NCBI GenBank assembly: GCA_020201525.1
Contig: JAIVGO010000002.1
Span: 1 to 50,105 of the forward strand
Direction of reading: 5' to 3'
DNA: 50,105 nucleotides
From: Actinomycetota bacterium
GTDB taxonomy: Bacteria > Actinomycetota > AC-67
Part shown: positions 13,896 to 20,681 of the stretch, one piece after another
How positions within the stretch are numbered: the first letter of the stretch is position 1
Layout: each line of letters opens with the position of its first letter
Program-made: the position numbers and the translations under genes
Notes under the pieces: generated by a model
What the model saw: only the letters and a program-made list of their open reading frames with translations
Told to the model about the DNA's origin: nothing
The model's database searches: none

Positions 13896-14566
13896 ACCCG
13901 CCGAAGATGCCTGTCCACATCGGCGATTTTCTACGGGACACCGGGCACCTTCGCGCGCCTAGCACCGGCGCCTACCTGCTCCTGCTGTTTCACCATTGGT
14001 CGACCGGCGGGCTACCCGACGATGACGAGCAGCTCGCCGCGATCGCGCGCATGACCCGCGCGGAGTGGAAGAAGGCCCGACCAATCATCGAGAAGTTCTT
14101 CAGGCCGGGGTGGCGACATGGGCGTGTCGAGGAAGACCTGGCGGCGGCTCGTAAGAGCTACGAGGCGAGAGCAAAGGCGGGCGCGCAGGGTGGCAAAGCT
14201 AAAGCGGACGGCAAGCAAAGCTCTAGCAATGCTACAGCCGGGCCAGATCAACCTTTAACCTTAAACCTAGCTAAGAAAGATATTGCGCCTGACGGCGCGC
14301 CGCCTACGAATGGGAAGGTCTACGCGTTCGAGGACGGCATCATTCGGCTGACCGAAAAGGACTTCGGTAAGTTCGAGCAGGCGTTTCCGCGCATAGACCT
14401 TCGCGCAGAACTGCTTTCGCTCAGCAGATGGGCGGTGGAGCAAGGGCCAGACAACTGGTTTCACGCCGTCAAGGGCGCGCTCGCGAAGAAAAATCAGCAG
14501 GCGAAAGAGCGGACCGAGCGAGCCGCGCCCGGCCGCGGAAATCCATTATTCGAGGGAATCACATGA
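13892..14566 (+). CDS. DUF1376 family protein (replication-associated)
   Basis: 224 residues opening with the DUF1376/YdaU signature (MPVHIGDFLRDT, then TGAYLLLLFHHW). A linker with low-complexity serine/glycine follows, and a C-terminal domain with ELLSLSRWAVEQ. Members sit beside replication helicases in temperate phages and are thought to help initiation or helicase loading. It overlaps the helicase gene by ATGA. Confidence 0.8.
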   Translation: MNPPKMPVHIGDFLRDTGHLRAPSTGAYLLLLFHHWSTGGLPDDDEQLAAIARMTRAEWKKARPIIEKFFRPGWRHGRVEEDLAAARKSYEARAKAGAQGGKAKADGKQSSSNATAGPDQPLTLNLAKKDIAPDGAPPTNGKVYAFEDGIIRLTEKDFGKFEQAFPRIDLRAELLSLSRWAVEQGPDNWFHAVKGALAKKNQQAKERTERAAPGRGNPLFEGIT

Positions 14567-15384
14567 GCGTCGTGCAACTGCATCGCCATGGCCAGCCCGG
14601 CTATTTTTCGCTTGCCGACGCGCCGCAACAGCCTGGCGTAAGCGAGATTGCGATCTCGACCGGATGGTGGGAGCTCGACCAAATCTGGCGGCTTTACCCT
14701 GGGCAGTTCAACGTCGTGACGGGCATCGCCGGCCACGGCAAGAGCACGTTCCTGCTCAACGTGCTGTGCAATCTCTTCAAAAAACACGGTACGAAATCAT
14801 TCCTTTACGTGCCCGAAAACGAAGCGCATCTGCGCGACAAGCTGCGCCTGATTTGGGGTGCGGCCGACGGCTTCGACGAGTTCTGCCGATCAGGCTGCTT
14901 CGTCCAGTCGGCTGTGCCGAGCTCTTACGACGACAAGCCGCAGACGCTGGAGTGGGTGCTCAACAAGGCGGTGGCTGCGCTCGACCAGGACGAGGTCGAT
15001 GTGGTGCTGATCGATCCATGGAACGAGCTCGAGCACGCCAAGCCACGCGACCTGATGATGACGGACTACATCCGGGATTGCCTGATGTACCTCAAGCAGT
15101 TCTGCCGCGCGACGAACGCGACGGTGATCATGGTGGCACATCCGACGAAGGCCGGAACGAGCGACGGCAAGGTTCCAGGACTCGCCGACATCGAAGGATC
15201 CATGAATTGGTACAACAAATGCGACAACGGACTGATCGTGGCGCGCGATCTCGAGAAGCCCGTCGCGCGCGTGATCAGCGCCAAGGCGCGGGAGATCGGT
15301 AGCGGCAAGCGCGGCGTTGCGTGGTTCCACGTCGACCATGAAACCGGCGTGTTCACGCCGCAGCACGGGGCAGTAACATCGTGA
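14563..15384 (+). CDS. DnaB-like replicative helicase (RecA-fold)
   Basis: 273 residues. Walker A GIAGHGKST at 54-62, Walker B VDVVLIDPW with D151, and a late glutamine/histidine strand (TVIMVAHPTK) fit the C-terminal ATPase of DnaB or T7 gp4-type helicases. No primase or N-terminal DnaB domain is present, so priming would rely on the host or on another protein. Preceded by the DUF1376 gene as in other temperate phages. Confidence 0.85.
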   Translation: MSVVQLHRHGQPGYFSLADAPQQPGVSEIAISTGWWELDQIWRLYPGQFNVVTGIAGHGKSTFLLNVLCNLFKKHGTKSFLYVPENEAHLRDKLRLIWGAADGFDEFCRSGCFVQSAVPSSYDDKPQTLEWVLNKAVAALDQDEVDVVLIDPWNELEHAKPRDLMMTDYIRDCLMYLKQFCRATNATVIMVAHPTKAGTSDGKVPGLADIEGSMNWYNKCDNGLIVARDLEKPVARVISAKAREIGSGKRGVAWFHVDHETGVFTPQHGAVTS

Positions 15385-15548
15385 CCGACATGGATCTGAT
15401 GAAGCGCCAGATCGAAGCGCAACTCGCCGACTACGAGCAAGCGATCGCGGACTATGCGGCTTTCATGGAGGACTGGCGCAGCCGCACCACGCCCGAGGGG
15501 CGGCGCATCCGGCGCTTCCGGAAGGCCGCCCAGGTTGCCGCGGAATGA
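15381..15548 (+). CDS. Small hypothetical, 55 aa
   Basis: A GTG start overlaps the helicase stop (GTGA), with a possible internal ATG at 15390. Acidic helical N-terminus (MKRQIEAQLADYEQAIADYA) and a basic C-terminus. The stop overlaps the next ATG (ATGA). Coupling on both sides supports it. Function unknown. Confidence 0.6.
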   Translation: MTDMDLMKRQIEAQLADYEQAIADYAAFMEDWRSRTTPEGRRIRRFRKAAQVAAE

Positions 15549-15736
15549 GCCGCAGCGCCGCCCCGCCGAACGCCGGCCGCAGCGGAACTAGCGTGCAGAC
15601 CAAACTCTGTGCCATGTGTGGTCGCGATGTTGTTGTCCCTCGCAAGGGGTCGTGTGAGCGCCGCGATTGCCCAGCGCGATGTCCGCCGCGCCAGCCGCAT
15701 CTCCGCGGCCCAGGCGACCGCGAGGCCGAGGAATGA
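15545..15736 (+). CDS. Small zinc-ribbon-like protein, 63 aa
   Basis: Residues 21-45 contain LCAMCGRDVVVPRKGSCERR then DCPAR, four cysteines spaced like a treble-clef/zinc ribbon. Coupled upstream and downstream by ATGA overlaps. Function unknown. Confidence 0.6.
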   Translation: MSRSAAPPNAGRSGTSVQTKLCAMCGRDVVVPRKGSCERRDCPARCPPRQPHLRGPGDREAEE

Positions 15737-16341
15737 GCCGCGCGGTGCCCGTGCCGGCCCTGTATCGCGCGCTCATGGCCGTGTGCGAGCAACGGCGCGC
15801 CGAACTCGGCTGGTCAATGAGCACTACCGACGACAAGTCCGGCCTGAATGACGGGCACTACTCGAAGATGCTTTACCCGGACACGCCGTCAGGCCGCATG
15901 GCGAATTTGAGCACCGTCGAGCTTGCGCTGTGCGCGCTGTTCGGGCGCGGCTACACGGTCCAAATCGTGCCTGATGGGACCGTTGTGCCAAGCGCGCTTG
16001 GCAGTCTTGACCATGTGAACGCAAAAAGCCGTGAAATCAGGCATTGGCGGCACACCCGGCACTTCCGTGATCTCGGTGCGAAAGGGGGCCGCGCGCGCAC
16101 TGCCAACCCCAATTTCGATAAACTCCAAAGCAAGGCCGCGAAAGCGAAGTGGAGGAGATATCGGCGCGCAAAACGTCTCGCTGCCAGCCTGGAGCGTGAG
16201 GGTGACAAGATCGCCGCCAAGCTCAGCGGGGCTGATACCGAGACCAGAAACGCGCCGCTGCCTGCTCGCCCATCTTGTGAAGTTCACCCTTCGACAAGCG
16301 CGCGGCCGAACCCTTCCTCTTGTGTCGCACGCGGCCGCTAG
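15733..16341 (+). CDS. Hypothetical early protein with DNA-binding character, 202 aa
   Basis: The N-terminal 90 residues (VCEQRRAELGWSMSTTD, YSKMLYPDTPSGRMANLSTV, LCALFGRGY) look like a degenerate regulatory HTH fold. The centre has HFRDLGAKGGRARTANPNF then many Lys/Arg, a segment seen in phage proteins near replication genes. The last 40 residues overlap the antisense regulator gene and are low in protein character, so the true end may be earlier in evolution. Starts by ATGA overlap. Confidence 0.65.
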   Translation: MSRAVPVPALYRALMAVCEQRRAELGWSMSTTDDKSGLNDGHYSKMLYPDTPSGRMANLSTVELALCALFGRGYTVQIVPDGTVVPSALGSLDHVNAKSREIRHWRHTRHFRDLGAKGGRARTANPNFDKLQSKAAKAKWRRYRRAKRLAASLEREGDKIAAKLSGADTETRNAPLPARPSCEVHPSTSARPNPSSCVARGR

Positions 16342-16543
16342 GCTTCCCGAACCACAACTGCTTGATGTGAGCAAGCCTGGCTGCGCGCCAATCCAAGCCG
16401 ACAAGCGCACACCATTGCCCGATGCGTTGCGGGCTGACATCGACCACCGATGCCGCTTCCTGGAGCGACGCGAATTTTCCCGCCGCGAGGAGTCGCAGCA
16501 CGCGCGCTCGATCGGTCTCAGTGCGGTCAGAGGGTTTGCTCAC
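16223..16543 (-). CDS. Antisense HTH regulator with its own operator
   Basis: 106 residues from a GTG at 16543. A helix-turn-helix is visible around VLRLLAAGKFASLQEAASVV then VSPQRIGQWCALVG, followed by a basic tail. The gene lies opposite the flanking early and late genes. Its start codon coincides with the predicted transcription start of a TTGACA promoter covered by a 20-bp palindrome, so autorepression of a leaderless message is likely. It could control the early/late switch, since the small terminase candidate begins 270 bp away on the other strand. Confidence 0.7.
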   Translation of the reverse strand: MSKPSDRTETDRARVLRLLAAGKFASLQEAASVVDVSPQRIGQWCALVGLDWRAARLAHIKQLWFGKPSGRVRHKRKGSAARLSKGELHKMGEQAAARFWSRYQPR

Positions 16544-16562
16544 TCTTTCAACATTGAAAGAG
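16543..16562. promoter_or_regulatory. 20-bp palindromic operator
   Basis: CTCTTTCAA, two central bases, TTGAAAGAG: nine-base perfect arms. It overlaps the -10 and the start codon of the antisense regulator. The sequence is unlike the immunity operators, so a different protein, most simply the regulator itself, should bind it. Confidence 0.65.
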
Positions 16563-16578
16563 CCATCTGATTTGTCAA
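16550..16578 (-). promoter_or_regulatory. Promoter of antisense regulator
   Basis: Minus strand TTGACA (16578-16573), 17-bp spacer, AATGTT (16555-16550). The -35 is perfect and the -10 is weak. The start point would fall at or next to the GTG at 16543. Confidence 0.6.
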
Positions 16579-16768
16579 GGGCCAGCCCGCGACGCGCGGT
16601 GCGCGTAAGCCATTGAACACAAATAGCTATCCTGATGAAGGGGCGAGCGTGCGTCAGGCCCTTTTCCAGAACCGTGCTATGCACTCAATCCGCAGCGCAG
16701 CGGCGGCCAGCCGCAAGCGAGGACCGTGAGCGAGCGCAACGCGCGACGCGAAGTGTGCAGCGACAAGC

Positions 16769-16811
16769 CCGTGCGTTGTTTCAGCCACGCACCCCGCGCC
16801 ACCGTCTCGCA
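16769..16811 (+). promoter_or_regulatory. CCGTGCGTTGT leader element 1
   Basis: The 11-bp motif at 16769-16779 lies 43 nt before the ATG at 16812. The tail contains GCCACCGTC, shared with element 5. The hairpin is weak here (GCG/CGC) and one base separates it from the ATG. No Shine-Dalgarno is seen. See elements 2-7. Confidence 0.7.
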
Positions 16812-17285
16812 ATGTCAGCAGTTGCCACCGTAGAGCCAGCAGCCGTCCAGGCACCGCCGAAACCGGCCGAGCGCATCCGCATTCCCGCAAAGGTCCAGCA
16901 AGCGATTGACCTACTCGAAAGCGGAGAGTGCAAAACGCAGAAAGCCGCTGCGGTCCGCGTCGGCATCAGCGATCAACATCTCTGCCGCATGCTCAAGCGG
17001 GAGCAAGTACAGGTGTTTATCGCTCGCCGTCGAGCCGAAAACATCGCAATGGGCTCGCTGCGCGCGTCACGGCGCTACGTCCAGCTCGTCGACGCGGAGT
17101 CCGAGCACGTCGCTGCGAAGGTCAGCGAGCGCATCCTGGAGCAGACGGGCGACCTGCGGATCGCCAACAGCGGCGTAAACGTCAATGTGAACAACAGCAT
17201 AAGCGTCGGCTACATCGTCGACTTGACCCCGCAGGCGCCAGGCGCGCGCACCATCGAGAATGAGGCGCAGCATGAGCCCAAATGA
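16812..17285 (+). CDS. Putative small terminase subunit / HTH protein
   Basis: 157 residues. Residues 20-75 contain an HTH pattern (KVQQAIDLLESGECKTQKAA, then VGISDQHLCRML) and a following helical region with FIARRRAENIAMG, as in many TerS proteins that recognise the packaging site. Its place at the head of the late genes and before TerL supports this. The C-terminus (VNVNVNNSISVGYIVDL) is beta-rich as in TerS oligomer cores. The gene at 17895, directly before TerL, is the rival candidate. Confidence 0.7.
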   Translation: MSAVATVEPAAVQAPPKPAERIRIPAKVQQAIDLLESGECKTQKAAAVRVGISDQHLCRMLKREQVQVFIARRRAENIAMGSLRASRRYVQLVDAESEHVAAKVSERILEQTGDLRIANSGVNVNVNNSISVGYIVDLTPQAPGARTIENEAQHEPK

Positions 17286-17499
17286 GGAATATCAAGCACT
17301 TGCGCCAATTAATGCGCACTCCCCGCGTGACTGCGGCGCATTGAAATCATTGGCCCGAGTTAGACGCGCGCGAGACCCCGCCGGGGTAAATCGGGCCGTC
17401 GAAGCCTGTGCCTCCCTTTCCCCCTCAATTTTCCCTCTGAACCGTCGTGGTGATGGTGCGGAATTTTTTTGCCCCGAAAACGTCGATGAGGAAATCGCG

Positions 17500-17628
17500 A
17501 TGCTGCTGATCTTCACGCCTGAAATGTTCGGCGCGCGCGGCACGGCAGAGACGGACGGCCCGGCATTCGCCGCGATGGCGGCGGTGCTAGTGGTTCTCGG
17601 TGCACGCGGCGTGAGGCGTGCACCATGA
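17500..17628 (+). CDS. Short ORF resembling a spike hinge segment, 42 aa
   Basis: GAGGAA precedes the ATG at 17500. The peptide FTPEMFGARGTAETDGPAFA closely resembles LTPEMFGSEGTYATDGPALI in the spike at about 28660-28720, the junction before its beta-helix. It ends by ATGA overlap with the next tiny gene. It may be a fragment left from recombination with another spike gene, or a small independent protein. The 214 bp before it (17286-17499) hold no convincing gene. Confidence 0.5.
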   Translation: MLLIFTPEMFGARGTAETDGPAFAAMAAVLVVLGARGVRRAP

Positions 17629-17717
17629 ACTTCTCGTTGACCGGTCGCCAGCTTGCCGCGCTCGTGGCCTACGCGGGGTTCTTCCTGTTCCTCATCGCGA
17701 TCGCGGTGCACCGGTGA
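17625..17717 (+). CDS. 30-aa membrane peptide
   Basis: MNFSLTGRQLAALVAYAGFF followed by a hydrophobic helix and a His-Arg end. It overlaps the upstream stop (ATGA) and the downstream start (GTGA). A single membrane span is clear. Function unknown. Confidence 0.55.
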   Translation: MNFSLTGRQLAALVAYAGFFLFLIAIAVHR

Positions 17718-17881
17718 CCGACGACCCACCGATGATCCTTGGGCCTGATGGCTCGCCTGCCGAACCTGCGCCCGAAGCACCGGTGCGGGTGAAGGCGACG
17801 GATCGCGAGCCGCTTTCGGCGATCCAAGATCGGTTGCGGAAGGAGACGGCGGCGCGCGGGCGAAAGCGGAGGCAGGTTTAA
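17714..17881 (+). CDS. Small proline-rich then basic protein, 55 aa
   Basis: GTG start overlapping the preceding stop. The N-terminus is proline/acid-rich (PDGSPAEPAPEAPVRV) and the C-terminus basic (RLRKETAARGRKRRQ). Unrecognised. Confidence 0.5.
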   Translation: MTDDPPMILGPDGSPAEPAPEAPVRVKATDREPLSAIQDRLRKETAARGRKRRQV

Positions 17882-17894
17882 CCGGAGAACGACA

Positions 17895-18434
17895 ATGGCG
17901 AAGAACCGATACGGCGTGCCGAAAAAGGTGTGGGGCAAGTGGACCGAAGACGGGCAGATTCTGTTCAACGACCTTTTTGCATCGATGGGTAATCAGGGCC
18001 TGTACAGCCACCCGAAAGCGGTGAAGCAAGCGCGCGAACACTGGCAGGCGACCCGGTGGAATGCCGCGTGGATGGCGGCGAACATTGTGTCTCTGGAGCA
18101 GAAGTGTTCGAACCACCCCGCGAACATCGCAACCAAGACGCTTGCCGCGGTGGTGCTGACGCAGCATGGCCGCCGCCACAAGTGGACGCGGGGCGCTCGC
18201 CGCGGCTACGAGCAGCTGGTTCGCCAGCTTGGGCTGAAGAAAGCCGCCGTAGCGCCGATGACCGCCGCGGTGCTCCAGTTCCGGGACTATGAGCGGCCTT
18301 ACGCGAAGGTCGAGTCGCGCGCCGAGTCGGCCGAGGTGGTGATCCTGCCGGTAGTGCGGGTCGAGCGGTACATCGCCGAGACGGTGAAGCAGGGCAGGAA
18401 GCGGAGGCGCCTCCCGATCGGCGGTGAGCCGTGA
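17895..18434 (+). CDS. Hypothetical protein before large terminase, 179 aa
   Basis: CCGGAGAAC precedes the ATG. Helical and aromatic-rich start (GVPKKVWGKWTEDGQILFND), with further conserved-looking helices to about 120 and a basic C-terminus. It overlaps the terminase start by 4 nt (GTGA), the usual place for a small terminase subunit, but I see no clear HTH. Its role in packaging is an inference from position. Confidence 0.65.
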   Translation: MAKNRYGVPKKVWGKWTEDGQILFNDLFASMGNQGLYSHPKAVKQAREHWQATRWNAAWMAANIVSLEQKCSNHPANIATKTLAAVVLTQHGRRHKWTRGARRGYEQLVRQLGLKKAAVAPMTAAVLQFRDYERPYAKVESRAESAEVVILPVVRVERYIAETVKQGRKRRRLPIGGEP

Positions 18435-19945
18435 GCGGTCCCGTCAATTTCAAGCCCAAGGGCTATTGGCTGTGGCGCTTCATGGAGTCGAAGGCGCCGG
18501 TGAAGATCATTCAGGGCCCGATCGGCTCGGGCAAGTCGCTCGCCTGCGCGATGTCGATCTGGATGAAGGCGCTGGAGCAGCACAAGCGGCCGGACGGGAA
18601 GCGGTATTGCCGCGCGCACGTCTTCCGCGACACGTACAACAAGCTCGAGGACACCACGATCAAGACGTGGCTGGAGTGGTTCCCCGAGGCGAAGTTCGGC
18701 CGGTTCTACTGGTCGAAGCCGATGATGCACGAAATCCGGGTCGGCGATGTGGTGCTCGACGTGCATTTCGTGGCGTTGGAGGACGAGCGCGCGGTCGACT
18801 ACTTCCGCTCGCTGGAGACGACGATCTGCTGGTTCAACGAATTGCAGTTCATGGACCGGCCGCTGTTCGACGAGGCGGTGACGCGCGTCGGGCGCTATCC
18901 GCGCGTGATCGACGGCGGCGCGGTGCGGCCGATGGTGATCGCCGACATGAACGCGCCGGACGAGACGCACTGGGTCCCGATCATGCGCGGCGATGTCGCG
19001 GTGCCGGACTGGTTCACCGAGGACCAACGGCGCGCCGCGGTGAAGCCGCCGACGTGGGATTTCTTCGTGCAGCCGCCGGGCCTGATCGAGATCAAGGACA
19101 GCGAGGGCGAGGTCGAGCGCTACGAGCCGAACCCGGAAGCCGAAAACACCGAGTTCCTGCCGCCGAACTACTACACGAACGCGATTTCGGGCAAGACGAA
19201 GTCGTGGATCGACGCGAACGTGCTCAACCGGGTGTCGCCGCGTCGGGATGGCAAGCCGGTGCTGCCGGACTTCAATCGCGCGGTGCACGTCGCCAAGAAG
19301 ACGCTGGAACCGGTGCCTGGCGTCGAGATCATCATCGGGCAGGATTTCGGACGCCGTCCGGCCGCGATCTTCATGCAGAACGTGCGCGGCACCTGGTACG
19401 TGCTGCACGAGCTGATTGCGCGCGACATGGGGGCGTCGAAGTTCGCGCCGCTGCTGCGCAACGAGATCGCCCGCGTCGTGCCGGCGGGCACGCGCTGGCG
19501 GATCGTCGGCGATCCGTCGGGCGATTTCAAAGGCCAGAACGACGAGCAGGTGCCGTTCCAGATCTTCCGCACGAACCGGTTGCCGATCATCCCGGCGCCA
19601 TCGTTCCTGCTGTCGGTGCGGTTGCAGGCGGCCGAGGCGGTGCTGACCCGGATGAGCGAGGGCCGCCCCTCGCTGCTGGTCTCGCCGACGTGCTCGACGC
19701 TGATCGCCGCGCTCGATGGCGGCTATCACTTCCGGCGGCTGAAGACCGCTGGCGAGCGCTACGCCGAGGAGCCGGAGAAGGACGAATATTCGGACCCGGC
19801 GGACGCGTTCATGTACGGGCTGCTGGGCGGCGGCGAGGGCAGGGCGGTGCTGTCGGGATCGAGTGAGCCGAAGAAGGCGGTGCAGACGATCCGCCCGCAT
19901 AACCCGTTCGCGCGGCCGCATGCGATCGCGGGGTTTGGGCGGTGA
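18431..19945 (+). CDS. terL: Terminase large subunit
   Basis: 504 residues from a GTG. The N-terminal ATPase has Walker A GPIGSGKS (29-36) and a Walker B-like strand TTICWFNELQF with N136-E137 where an aspartate is more usual before the glutamate. The C-terminal RNase H-fold nuclease has D305 (IGQDFGRR), D361 (VGDPSGD) and D455/D458 (SDPADAFMYG). It cuts concatemers and pumps DNA through the portal. It is followed by overlapping small genes and the portal. Confidence 0.92.
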   Translation: MSGPVNFKPKGYWLWRFMESKAPVKIIQGPIGSGKSLACAMSIWMKALEQHKRPDGKRYCRAHVFRDTYNKLEDTTIKTWLEWFPEAKFGRFYWSKPMMHEIRVGDVVLDVHFVALEDERAVDYFRSLETTICWFNELQFMDRPLFDEAVTRVGRYPRVIDGGAVRPMVIADMNAPDETHWVPIMRGDVAVPDWFTEDQRRAAVKPPTWDFFVQPPGLIEIKDSEGEVERYEPNPEAENTEFLPPNYYTNAISGKTKSWIDANVLNRVSPRRDGKPVLPDFNRAVHVAKKTLEPVPGVEIIIGQDFGRRPAAIFMQNVRGTWYVLHELIARDMGASKFAPLLRNEIARVVPAGTRWRIVGDPSGDFKGQNDEQVPFQIFRTNRLPIIPAPSFLLSVRLQAAEAVLTRMSEGRPSLLVSPTCSTLIAALDGGYHFRRLKTAGERYAEEPEKDEYSDPADAFMYGLLGGGEGRAVLSGSSEPKKAVQTIRPHNPFARPHAIAGFGR

Positions 19946-20376
19946 CCGAGCGCCTCTGGCTGGTGTTCTTCATGGAGCCGGATGGCCCGGCATGGTGGGC
20001 GCGGCTGCTGCGGCCCGGCTTCCGTCATGTCGCCGCGGCGTCGTGGTACGCGGCCGAAGAACGGTGGGTCTACTTCAATCCTTCAAGGGCTGGAACGTCC
20101 ATTCAGATTTTCACAGCCGAGCAATTCCCGCCGGTGCTGACCGCGCTGCTCGACCAGTCGACCGCGGTGCTGCGCGTCGCGTCGCGGTTCGAGCGCGGCA
20201 ATGCGCCGGCGCTCGCGTTCTGCGTCGGCGAGGTGAAGGCGCTGCTCGGCTTGTGCTCGCCGGCGCTGACGCCGTTCGGGCTGTACCGCGACCTGCGCGC
20301 GCTGGGCGCCGAGGTCGTGCGCGAGAAGCCGTGCGTTGTTCCTGAACAGGGGGCCGCCGCACCTTCCGCCCCATGA
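19942..20376 (+). CDS. Conserved podoviral protein between terminase and portal, 144 aa
   Basis: GTG start overlapping the terminase stop. Features: WWARLLRPGFRHVAAASWYA, a beta strand WVYFNPS, and FCVGEVKALLGL. A histidine followed by a cysteine on a helix could suggest a papain-like peptidase fold, but the order is unusual and I do not claim it. Leader element 2 is embedded in its last 16 codons. Confidence 0.65.
   Translation: MTERLWLVFFMEPDGPAWWARLLRPGFRHVAAASWYAAEERWVYFNPSRAGTSIQIFTAEQFPPVLTALLDQSTAVLRVASRFERGNAPALAFCVGEVKALLGLCSPALTPFGLYRDLRALGAEVVREKPCVVPEQGAAAPSAP
20329..20372 (+). promoter_or_regulatory. CCGTGCGTTGT leader element 2
   Basis: The motif at 20329-20339 lies inside the 3' end of the preceding gene. 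A GGGGC/GCCCC stem (20350-20354 and 20368-20372) abuts the ATG at 20373. CTGAACA sits between motif and stem. No normal Shine-Dalgarno. Confidence 0.75.
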
Positions 20377-20681
20377 GCGGAATTCTCGGCGGCGGATCGT
20401 CGTCTCAAACTACGTCGCGCCTCTCTATCCCGATCGACAACGGTCTTGCGGGCACTGGAAGCGCGCCCAAACCGGTGACCACCGCCACGGCCGCGAGCGC
20501 GGCGGAAGAAGCGGCGAACCGCATCATTGAAGCCGAGCAGCAGCGATCGGAGCGCCAGCGCATCGCTGCAATCCAGCAGCAACTCGGCGCCCAGACCCAG
20601 TCGCGCGCCCGTGGCTACGGCATCCGCTCACTGTTCGGCGGCCTCGGCAGCGGTCGCCGCTCGCAGTTGGGGGTAGGCTGA
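20373..20681 (+). CDS. Small head-region protein, 102 aa
   Basis: Glycine/serine-rich N-terminus, then a coiled-coil segment (EEAANRIIEAEQQRSERQRI) and a Gly/Arg-rich C-terminus (RSLFGGLGSGRRSQLG). Small proteins of this type precede the portal in podoviruses with T7-type connectors. Overlaps the portal start (TGATG). Confidence 0.7.
   Translation: MSGILGGGSSSQTTSRLSIPIDNGLAGTGSAPKPVTTATAASAAEEAANRIIEAEQQRSERQRIAAIQQQLGAQTQSRARGYGIRSLFGGLGSGRRSQLGVG

Noticed and set aside
16635..16811. N-terminal extension of the small terminase candidate
   Set aside because: Arginine/alanine-rich sequence without protein character, and the leader element with its fixed spacing points to the ATG at 16812.
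18299..19921. Long open frame on the minus strand opposite the large terminase
   Set aside because: The plus frame has clear terminase motifs; the minus frame is arginine-rich with no domain, a shadow caused by high GC third positions.
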